Source of the DNA: Calocera cornea HHB12733
Lineage: Eukaryota > Basidiomycota > Dacrymycetes > Dacrymycetales > Dacrymycetaceae
Direction of reading: 5' to 3'
Length of the DNA: 64,000 bases
NCBI GenBank assembly: GCA_001632435.1
Contig: KV423947.1
Span: 63,855-127,854 of the forward strand
Below, piece after piece: positions 55,539 to 64,000 of the stretch. Every line of letters begins with the position of its first letter. Position 1 is the stretch's first letter. Under the pieces are notes generated by a model that saw only the letters and a list, made by a program, of their open reading frames with translations, was not told the DNA's origin and ran no database searches. The position numbers and the translations under genes are program-made.

Positions 55539-56289
55539 TTTTGTTGTCGAGTGGGTTGGTTGTGCGGGTGAGGGGAGCAGGAGGTGGTCGTGCAAGGGCA
55601 AGAGTCAGCGGGTGTGCGCTCGGCGGGGCTGGGTGGTGTGAAGTGCAGACGGTGACGGCTGCAGCGGGAGCAAACCGAATCCACGCAAAGCCGAGGACTT
55701 GGAGCGCGGGCGGGCAACTCCGCCCTGCTTCCTTCCTTCCTCGCCCTTCCTCAGGGCGACTCGGGTCCACCGCCACGTGCGATGACACTTTTCTGCTCCC
55801 GCTACAGCCCCTTTGATCCCGCCTCTATCTGACAACTCTATCTCCGACGCCTGCCGCGAGCTGACGACCACCGGCTCGGCATAACGCGGTCCGGCGCGGT
55901 GTCGGCGTCAATTTGCAAGTTGCTCGATAATAGGAACTCATTTCAAAAGTGCTGCGGACGGTGATCGTATGCCGCGAAGTCCCCGGCATGGGATACGCCA
56001 GCAAGGCCCTGGTTCAGCCTGATCCACGGCGTCGTCGGCGTGCTTCCCGTGTCATGCTTTGGGGCCCTGATTTGTTCTGTCAACGAGGGAGGGGCCTCAG
56101 TCAGCCTGCCGCGTTGCAAACGGCTGTCAGCCCTTGCTGTCATGCACAGTAGGCTATGTGGCATAGGCCGTATGGTATTCAACATGGTACAACCACATAT
56201 TATCCTTACCCGTCATGTAACAAGTCCTATAAACCCGAACTACCTCGTAAACCACCGATGAGCAGTGTCCGAGTGAACCGCACGCGTCC
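55539..56289. other. ISU1 promoter and spacer
   Basis: No gene is supported. The left part is the ISU1 promoter; GC content drops to the right. Confidence 0.45.
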
Positions 56290-56432
56290 CTACGTCGCGT
56301 CCTCGTTCTGCCCCGTAAACGTAAACGCCCCACTCGCGAACCACTTCTCGTTCGCGGCCTTGACCCTGCCTGGCGTGCGGGGTTCACGCCAGGGTTGATG
56401 AACCCCAGCCCCTGTACAGGCGTGAACACGAG
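56290..56432 (-). pseudogene. Decayed fragment of the PRP31 3' end
   Basis: On the minus strand the fragment reads [14 protein letters not shown] and, after a break, [17 protein letters not shown] and TGQNEDAT followed by a stop. This matches the last 44 residues of PRP31 ([14 protein letters not shown]... [17 protein letters not shown]... VGQKGDAK). The stretch between the two matching blocks is 8 nt longer than in the parent, which shifts the frame, so no continuous protein is possible. No upstream PRP31 sequence is visible. It is an inverted, partial duplicate about 2 kb from the functional gene. Confidence 0.9.
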
Positions 56433-56737
56433 TCAGAATGACAGATCTCACAGATTGCTCGAATAGAACGACAAGTTGTCGAATGTTCCTCCGGAGAATC
56501 GGGGCTTGTCAGTTGGAGACGGTATTGCCGGGTCCAGACACAATCATCTCGTAAGCCATCGGGATAGGCAGGACCGCGGGGAACATTCGGACTTTCTGGA
56601 GAGGACGATCAGTAGATGCGGGTTTTCTTAGTCACAAATCGAACTGACTTGACGTCACACACCTTCCTCCAGGAACGTTCCAGGGCTGGAAGGGGGGCAG
56701 TCCGGCCAGGCATCTTCCCACGCAAGAACGTCGTCGC
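56433..56737. other. Spacer between PRP31 fragment and TAF8
   Basis: Short open stretches on the minus strand (for example RFSGGTFDNLSFYSSNL near 56470) look protein-like but are broken by stops and belong to no gene I can name. This may be another decayed fragment. Confidence 0.35.
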
Positions 56738-57653
56738 TCAGCCCTTGACGTTCCACCTCCTCCCCTGCATCCGGCCCCTCTCCCAGTTCACCACCGGCGC
56801 CATATCAGCGACGCTACGCGGTGGCAGCCCGAACGGCGGTGGCATGAGTGCGGCCTCGCTTCCCGCCCTGCTCCCGCCAGGCGTGCCATTCGTATGGGGC
56901 AGCGCGTCCGACTCGTCTTGCAGCGACTTGATGAGCTTGCGCAACGAGGCCTCGGCAAGGTGCGACTCCTCGACTTGCTGGTTCAGCGTGCTGAGTGAGG
57001 TGGCGCGCTGCTCTGGCGGAGCGCGGGAGAAGACGTAGGTGTGGGTAGCCGGGAGCGGGGGGACGTGCGCTGGAGCGTACGGGAGGAGCAGTGCTGGCTG
57101 GTCGGCCCCGTCGAGCGTGTCGAGCGTGGGCTCTGGCGGTGCAGGTTCCTGCACGTCGATCCGCACTCCTACTGGTAATCCGTAAGCCGCTGTGGGTCCC
57201 TGTCGGCAGTTCGACGCACCGGCCCGCTCCTGCCCCCTCCGCGCCTTCACAATCTCTCCGAGAGCTTCCACCCCGCCGCGTATCAAACCGTCCTCCTCGA
57301 TCACCTCCCACACGTCGAGCGCATTCGCCCTCCCGCGACCAGTCCCCTCCGCACGCTCCTTCGCAAGGTCGAATATATCCTGGACCACTTTACTCACAGC
57401 TCATCAACGCACGTTGTGAAGTTGTAGAGACAGGATACGTACAATGGATGACCGTCTCCTCCAGCCACTGCACTGCGCCGCTCTCGACGTGGGTGAACCC
57501 CGCGGCGTCCAGCTGGGCGGCGATGACAGGCACGAGCGCCGCATTGAGCAGCTCAGGAGTGATGGGGACAGGTTCGACGGGTGGAGGCGCGGGGAAGGGT
57601 ATTGGTCTGGCGCTGCTGCTGGCGGTTTGCGCCGGTTGACTTGTGGACGCCAT
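56738..57653 (-). CDS. TAF8: TFIID subunit TAF8
   Basis: TAF8 pairs with TAF10 through a histone fold within TFIID. Exon 1 reads ITPELLNAALVPVIAAQLDA and THVESGAVQWLEETVIH; a short intron (donor GTACGT, acceptor GATGAG) joins SVSKVVQDIFDLAKERAEG and NALDVWEVIEEDG, completing a Bromo_TP histone fold. The C-terminal TAF8 motif is PYAPAHVPPLPATHTYVFS, the conserved Pro-rich segment that precedes the Thr-Tyr turn. The tail is Pro/Gly-rich and ends GRMQGRRWNVKG. Total length is below 300 residues, normal for fungal TAF8. Confidence 0.88.
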
Positions 57654-58217
57654 AGCGCTAGGTAGTCGATGGGAGATGGTTGTAGGAGGGGTCGCGCGCC
57701 TGAGGGACGGAACGGAGCCTATTGTAGTATCACGTGACTATCGTCGTGTGCTGAGGATATTCCCATGTTCTACGCCGCTGTTCTGCCTGAAAGCTGTCTC
57801 ATCGGATCTTTCAGCAGTGGTCTGACATGGTGTAGACCAGGTGACCTTTATGTCTCTGTAATTTTTGTCGTCAGGCGTTAACTATCAATAGCACGCTCTG
57901 CATGTGACCAAGTGCACTGTGATGCGAGAATATTATTCCAGGAATTCTGGACTTCTACTATTCCGCTGGCAACGCCACAATATTTTTCCTTGGGTTTGGT
58001 GGTACAATAATCTTCTTCAAAGTCTAATAGCTCTATGTCTTGTTCACGCGGCCCGACAGGCAGAACGCGCTGGGAACGAAACGGAGGATTTTCGGAAGGT
58101 AGCGCATGGGATAATTACAAATGGACCATTTTCTCATGCTATAAACCCCCCGCCAGTACTTAAACGAGGTCCCTTCGACAATTTCCACACTCCAGCAAAC
58201 TCCTACAACGCCCAATT
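57654..58217. other. Divergent spacer, TAF8 / endoglucanase
   Basis: No gene is supported. A TATAAA box at 58140-58145 serves the endoglucanase gene. Confidence 0.5.
58140..58145 (+). promoter_or_regulatory. TATA box of GH5 gene
   Basis: TATAAA lies 73 bp upstream of the start at 58218. Confidence 0.55.
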
Positions 58218-59661
58218 ATGAAGGTCGCCTCTGTCGCTGCTACGATTTTCGGGCTCGTCGCCTCGGTACTCGCGACCCCGCCGCGCCTGGGGGGTGTCAA
58301 CACTGCAGGCTATGATTTTACCGTCAGCACTGATGGATACGACACTCTGCCATATGGTTAGTGAATTGTCCCAGGTTTGGTGCCCGAGACTGATCGGAGC
58401 GTCCCGCAGCCCAGCCTCCACTGTACCAGTATCCCTACTTCTCGCTTGAGGGTGCCAATCTGTACCGTATCCCCTTCGCCTGGCAGCTGGCAACCCCGAC
58501 ACTCGGTGGACCGCTGAACATGACCTGGCTGGCCGAGTATGACCAGAACGTTCAGGCAGCTCTCGCAACTTACGCCTTTGGTGAGCCCCTTTCGTCCGCG
58601 GTGCAGCGAGGTTGAACCCAAACACTCATATTCTTCAGTCATTGTGGATGTAAATGATTCACTTAATTCTCTCGCTATGAACCTTCTGATAGTATTTTAT
58701 CTCAGGTACACAACTATGCCCGCTGGAATGGCGAGATTATCAACCAGGTAATGCGAACTGTGCTTCAGGATTTGCTTCCGTGTTGACGGAAATTTAGGGT
58801 GGCCCGACAATTGAGCAATACGCGAGCCTGTGGTCTCAACTCGCTGCTTATTACAAGGACGAGGACCGTATTATTATTGGGTTAATGAATGAACCACATG
58901 GAACGCCGTGTTCGCTTGCATTACGGGTCTGTTAACTAATACTCTCGAAAACAGACCTTCCCGACAATACGTTGTGGCCACCCGCGGTTCAGGGTGCTAT
59001 CAACGCGATTCGCGCCGCCGGTGCCACCACTCAGTACATCTTGATGCCTGGAAGCAACTATACTTCGGCCGCAGCCATGCCCACCGTTATGGGTCCTCTG
59101 CTTCTTAACATTACGGATCCCGCCACCCCTGGCTCCACGGAGTTCCTGCTTTTCGATGTTCATCAATATCTCGATTATGACAACTCCGGTGAGGCATCCC
59201 TTAAGAGTTCCAACCTAGCTCAAAAGTTTAATGGGAGACACAGGCACGCATACAACCTGTGTGACGAATAACACCGAAATTCTCTCGACCCTTGTTACGT
59301 GGCTCAAGGCTAACGGCGGAAGGCAAGCCATTTTGTCCGAAACCGGTGGTGGAAGGAACGATTCGACCTGTTATACCAATCTCGGTGAAGAACTTGCGTT
59401 TGTTAAGGACAACTACCCTTACATGGTCGGATTCTCTACCTGGGCAGTACGTGTGTTCTTGCAAGAAGCGGTTTCCACCCTCTGATTCAATCTACAGGCG
59501 GGTGCTTTCGACACTACCTATATCCTGTCGATGACGCCTACCAACGGAAACACTGATGCTCCCTGTGAGTAGAATCCGCAAATGTCCAGCTCAATCCTAA
59601 CAGCCTTTCAGTGTGGGAATACGCAGTGCGCCCGAACTTGCCCGCGCCCACCTACACCTGA
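58218..59661 (+). CDS. Secreted GH5 endo-beta-1,4-glucanase, one splice donor apparently lost
   Basis: Hydrolyses internal beta-1,4 bonds of cellulose outside the cell. Signal peptide MKVASVAATIFGLVASVLA is followed by LGGVNTAGYDFTV and YFSLEGANLYRIPFAWQLAT. The chain continues with VIVDVHNYARWNGEIINQGG, the acid/base Glu in GLMNEPHD, the LLFDVHQYLDYDNSG block, and the nucleophile Glu in AILSETGGG. It ends FDTTYILSMTPTNGNTDAP and YAVRPNLPAPTYT. No carbohydrate-binding module is present. All introns are canonical except 58901-58954: the frame requires joining CATG to ACCTTCCC, but the intron starts GAACGC instead of GTACGC. The gene is therefore a pseudogene, uses a non-canonical donor, or contains a base error. 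Confidence 0.85.
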
Positions 59662-60278
59662 TTGGGAGGGAGGGAGGAACGTTTTTCCCACCCATCCAAC
59701 CAGTCACTCTGAATGGAATAAGCGTAGTTATGGACCGCCAATGTCTGATATTCCTGGAAAGAATTAAATGACAGTGATACGGTCATTGAAATTCACTGTT
59801 GAAACTCCATAAACACGGCCGAAAGTCGGGCGCTCAGTCCTTTAGATACCCCTACGAGACCTAAGATGTGGCTAACAGAAAGTGCCCTGTCGCGGTTTCC
59901 CGTCAACCCAGCAGTACCTAGCACGGCTTCCGCCACATCTGCTACGCGTTTGTCGCCTAGGTCCTGCTGTCTTTCATTTTCGAGATCACGCCGCTCTCTC
60001 TAGCGGAGCAAATCCTTGAATCAGATGGTGCCTCCGTTGCTTCATGGCGGGTTGCCGTGAGCTCTGTAGCCATGTTGTCTCCACGCTTATCTCCGTCTAC
60101 TTGTTCAGTTGCCACCAACGGCAATGAATCGCCGCTCTCTTCGGCTCTCATTTTGCCTGGATTCGGCAATAGCATTGAGTGGTCCAACAGTCCTTAGATG
60201 ACTTTGTCTTTCGTATCCCAAACGGATGAGATAATTGAGTCGTAGAGGCAAACCGGTCCCATGCATTGCAGCAGCACT
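59662..60278. other. Convergent intergenic spacer
   Basis: This lies between the 3' ends of the endoglucanase and the proteasome gene. No gene is supported. Confidence 0.5.
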
Positions 60279-61181
60279 CTACAGGTAATCTTTTATCTCC
60301 TCTTGCGTGAGCTTGCGGAATGTAGGTACAGGCCGCCCATCCTTCATCTTCAGCACGTTGTCCTGCGGCACCGTAATGACCCCAATCTCAAGCGTCTTCT
60401 CCGTCATCTGCCCCTCGAAACCCTCCTTCAGCGTTAGAAGCGCGGTGTGGATCGCATCCTCCAGCGAGATGTCATCGTGGTACCGCTTTTCCAGGAACGT
60501 CTTCGCGTTGACCATGTTCTTCCCTATTGCGCTCGCCTTCCACGCCCAGAACGAACCGGAAGGATCGATCTGGTAGAGCGAGGGTCCACGATGATCGTCC
60601 CACCCAGCAACCAGCAGCGATACACCGAAAGGCCTCACACCACTACGAAGCCATTAATAAACCTGCATTACCCTGGGCCCACGTCACGTACCCAGACTGC
60701 GTCGCCTCCTGCATCACGGTCGCAATCTCCTGCGCGAGCACCTTCGCCGGCGGGTACTCGCCATACATCTTCCAGTACGCCTGCGCGCTCTTTCTCGCCT
60801 TCCCAACCAGAACGCGGAAGTCTGGCCCCATACCAGAGTATACGATGCCGATATTCGGGCAGATGACGGACACCTTCTCGATCATACTGTCGTCGATCAG
60901 GATGGAGGATGCCTTCTTCTCGGTCGCGATGACGATGCCGTTTGAAGCTGGCGCATGGTCAGCGATCAGACAGGCAAGTGCTGCCCAGAAAGCTCACCCT
61001 TAATCCCCAGACTCGTTGTTCCCTGCGAAACAGCAGCAAGGGCATGCTCAATCTGCACAAGCTTGCCGGAGGGGTTGAAGGTGGTGAGCGAGAAGCTGGG
61101 CCCATGCATCAGTCGATGGTACGGGTCCATTGTGTATCTCACATACCTGTACGCTCCGCCGCTGCCTGCTCCGTCAGCCAT
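60279..61181 (-). CDS. PRE8: 20S proteasome subunit alpha-2
   Basis: One of the seven alpha-ring subunits that gate the proteasome. The first exon has a short leader ([20 protein letters not shown]), then [20 protein letters not shown] with the alpha-subunit signature, and [12 protein letters not shown]. Later exons read [60 protein letters not shown] and [20 protein letters not shown]. The last reads [20 protein letters not shown] and [20 protein letters not shown]. The sequence PEYSxFSLT is diverged at its first residues, but the body is typical. The leader of about 20 residues before SFSLTTF is longer than in yeast. Confidence 0.92.
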
Positions 61182-61411
61182 GGTATTCGATTAAAAGGAC
61201 GGTGGAAAGAGGAATAGCAGAAAGGCGGTTAAAGGGAGAGAAGGATGTATGCGCGTCGAGCTGGGCGGGGAAGAGCGCCTGCTGCTCAGGGAACGACGCG
61301 TAAGTGGGGGAACTTTTGGTTCCGCGCAACGCGCAAGCCCGATCACCGGCCGCATTCGGTTGCCACCGCGGCGTTTGGCCGGCTTTGATCCCTTCGACCA
61401 ACCACCACTAG
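61182..61411. promoter_or_regulatory. 230-bp divergent spacer, proteasome alpha-2 / truncated Dicer
   Basis: Only 230 bp lie between the two start codons. There is no room for the missing Dicer helicase exons, and none are visible on the plus strand here. Confidence 0.5.
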
Positions 61412-64000
61412 ATGGATATCACCGCCGTTCCACAACTCGAGCTGGAATTTGGGTTGGAGTATGACCCGAGCCCGTACAACGAAGATGATTTGAGCGAGCT
61501 CTATCATCGTATTCACGAGCTGGATGAAGGTGAACTCGTATTTCGGAACAACTTCAAAAGCGCCCTTTTTCTGTATGTTCGCCACACATGAAATTACACC
61601 CTTCTGACCAGAAGCACAGCGTAAAGGAATTGGGAACGTATGCAGCCGACATTGTATGGCAACGACATGTTATATCGCACGAATCTCGTCGAAATGCATT
61701 CGTCAGAGAAAAGCGCATCTCTGCGAGCTTCTCCGAAGTGGAGCAGATGCGCTCGAAACTCATTGACCTTGTCCGGGCCTACAAATTTCCAAACCTCGTC
61801 ATGGGACCTAACAGACCTGACTGCAATGTCACTCCCAAAGTGATCACTCTCGTGAACGTACTGAAAGGCATCATGGATCAGGAGAAGAACAACTTCAGGG
61901 CCGTCATCTTCGGTCAGTGGTTTTGCATGGTCCTCTCTCCAATGCTAACAGTTTCCGACGACTATTTCTTTTAGTACACTCTCGTACTTCTGGTAAAGCA
62001 CTGTCCGACATTTTGAACAAGCTCTCTCCCATGCTTCCAGGAATGAGAGCTCGAGCACTGGTCGGCATAGGGGCAGCAGTTTTCGACCCGAATGCGGACC
62101 ACTTATCCAAGGGACAAGCCACAGTTCAGTTCCGCGATGGCACGATCAATACATTGATAATGACAAGTGTTGGATATGATACGGAGCTGCCTCGCTACAG
62201 CATTGGCATTCTATTCGATGCATTCGATGGCCTATCTGCGATCACCCTGGTACGCACGGTCGGCATACTATTATCCATCTTGCTAACGCTTGCAAAGCAA
62301 GAATCTAATGCTCGCAAGGGCGCAAAAGTACTCCTCATCCTTACCGAGAAAGGAAATCAGAGGGATATGCGCGCCCTTGCAACCCATTCAAGGAAGCGTA
62401 GAAGAGAAAGTATATCAAGCGTGTCCAGCGAGAGTCCCTTCTCCCGGAATCGATCTCGCACAACCGACAGCGCAGATGAGGAGGAGGACGAGCGACCGTA
62501 CATTGTTGTCCCTGGATCAAGTACTGCAATGAGCGCTCGCGTATACCCTGAAGAAGCGCCTCAGCTGCTCATGCGATACATTTCGATCAAAGAGAAAGCT
62601 CCGCTTACGCTCAACGCCGAATATCGTGCCGTCGATGAGAACAATCGATATTTCGAATGCACCATCCACTTCCTCCCGAGTGCTGGGATGGAGGATGTCA
62701 AGAGCGAGGCCTGTCCCTCGAAGGCAGCTTCTCGCCGCCGCGCTGCGTACTTGGCTTGCGAAGAACTTAATAGACGCGGACTGTTGGGAGACTTGGTAGC
62801 GCAGGCCAAGAGAAAACTGAAAAGCCTCACAAGGGCAGAGAGACCTTCGATCTTCGATGGAGAAGTCGGTGTTGCTCTTGAGAAGAAGATGGCCAAGGAA
62901 CGAAACAAAAGAGAGCGAGGATCCAAGCTATACCCTCGCAAGAAGCTTGATTTTTGGCAGGACAGCCTTCTGCATCCCGACAGCCCGTTATATCCTCTTA
63001 TCATTCATCTGGACACTGGGGACATGGTTCTGCCCGATACCTACCGCACGCTATGCGTTCTTACTAGGGTACCCCTACCACCCATCCGGCCGTTTGAGCT
63101 CTTCTTTCCCGAGCTGAACAAGTCGCCAGATCAGGCAATTGCGGCTCCCGTCATGGTGAAGCTTCTACCATGCAAGTCGTTCCACGTACCGCCAGAGCGA
63201 GCATCGGATGTGCATCGTTACACCATTCGTCTGGTTCGCAGTGCTACCAGCAAACAGTTTTTCTGCCTTTCCGACCAGATGGTTTACTACTTTCTGCCCA
63301 TGAAGGCAGGATGGACTCTTCCGACGGGCTCGGTCGGTGAAGCATTGACCCCTGCCATTGATGATGCAATCGATTGGGGAGATGTCGAAACTGCTGCATC
63401 TCAGAACGGCTGGCTGCCATTGGATCGACGGAATCTGGAGGATGAAATCAAGGACGCCATAATTCAGGATCGTGAAATGGAGTTCACCAGGAAATACCGA
63501 CCCATTCGAGTACGTCATGACTTGACCCCGTTGTCTAAGCCGGAAGACAGCCCAGTATGTGATGACGTTTGGCTTCAGACTAGTACTCATGGGACTGTAG
63601 CGGGAACAAGAATATGCCAGCATCCTCGACTATTGCAGAGCAAAGAGGCGGGGCTTCGAGGGTGTGCAGGATGAAAGCCAGCCACTGATCGAAGTCGATA
63701 AGGTCCCCGAACCTCTGACTCGGCTATCCCCACATTGCCGCTTCCATGTAAATACGAAACGGATACCTGCAAAGTGTAGGACTTCATGTTCTTCAATGAA
63801 TAGTTGCTAATGCTCTCTAGATCTGATACCGGAAATCTGTGTCAAGTACTGTCTATCTCTCAGGTGAGTACCTATACTAGCCCGAAAACTGTTTCTCACT
63901 ATCTCCAGCTCTTTTCGCACTGCTATGCTTCTTCCATGCATAATGGCAAGGCTCGAAGAGCGGCTCTTGGCACGAGAGTGTAACGATGCTCTCTTTGAGG
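61412..64000 (+). CDS. Dicer-like protein lacking the N-terminal DExD/H helicase (3' end outside window)
   Basis: The gene starts at Met 61412 with ELEFGLEYDPSPYNEDDLSE, a segment that in full-length Dicers lies after the first helicase lobe. Introns at 61573-61619, 61914-61974 and about 62249-62296 join VKELGTYAADIVWQ, AVIFVHSRTSGKALSDIL (helicase motif IV) and the rest of lobe 2. Motif V reads MTSVGYDTELP and motif VI LQESNARKG, both far from the functional ATSVAEEGLD and QSRGRAR forms. A Dicer dimerisation domain (EAPQLLMRYISIKEKAPLTL, ASRRRAAYLACEELNRRGLL) and a PAZ-like region follow. The last visible exons read LIPEICVKYCLSLSSFRTAM, LLPCIMARLEERLL. RNase III domains would lie beyond 64000. 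The exon chain is intact, so this is not an obvious pseudogene. Confidence 0.85.

Noticed and set aside
56440..56600. Short protein-like stretches next to the PRP31 fragment (RFSGGTFDNLSFYSSNL, GLRDDCVWTR)
   Set aside because: They lie in different frames with stops between them and match no family I can name; too little to call a gene.

Overview
The window reads as genomic DNA of a basidiomycete fungus, most likely an Agaricomycete. The genes are broken by many short introns (about 45-65 nt) with GT...AG ends and CTRAY-like branch sites. There is a KDZ-family transposase, a basidiomycete-type histidine acid phosphatase, a GH5 endoglucanase and a Dicer. No species can be named from the sequence alone. 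Splice models below were built by hand; where I say a model was checked, the exons sum to a multiple of three and stay open.

Region A (1-10.27 kb) looks like part of one mobile unit that continues off the left edge. It holds five minus-strand genes: two coiled-coil proteins (G1, G3), a 605-residue orphan (G2), a complete 1009-residue KDZ transposase with a CxC1-type cysteine cluster, and a small orphan (G5). The same self-complementary motif, short arrays built on CATGATCATG, recurs 24 times about every 450 bp, and I saw only one isolated copy in the remaining 54 kb. Eleven arrays lie inside introns and most of the rest lie between genes; a few lie in exons, where they read as Asp-His repeats. 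This is the strongest candidate for an undescribed system here.

Region B (10.3-24.9 kb) has moderate GC and mixed content: a secreted histidine acid phosphatase with two micro-exons, a ZIP metal transporter, a 2.7 kb gene-poor stretch, a small secreted protein, a cyclase-family hydrolase and a long orphan protein with an HNH-like Cys/His cluster.

Region C (24.9-57.7 kb) is GC-rich and gene-dense, and mostly housekeeping: 5-aminolevulinate synthase, an RluA-type pseudouridine synthase, mitochondrial ribosomal protein bL19, ERB1, actin-related protein ARP4, 1-Cys peroxiredoxin, aldehyde dehydrogenase, N-acetylglucosamine kinase, a CLASP-family microtubule protein, a Myb protein, an ABM-domain protein, Ssu72 phosphatase, PRP31, ISU1 and TAF8. 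Many pairs are divergent with a few hundred bp between starts. A satellite-like block with a telomere-like patch sits at 41.86-42.89 kb. A frameshifted, inverted copy of the PRP31 3' end lies 2 kb downstream of the parent gene.

Region D (57.7-64 kb) returns to moderate GC: a GH5 endoglucanase with one apparently lost splice donor, proteasome subunit alpha-2, and a Dicer-like gene that lacks the N-terminal DExD/H helicase half, has decayed helicase motifs V and VI, and runs off the right edge.
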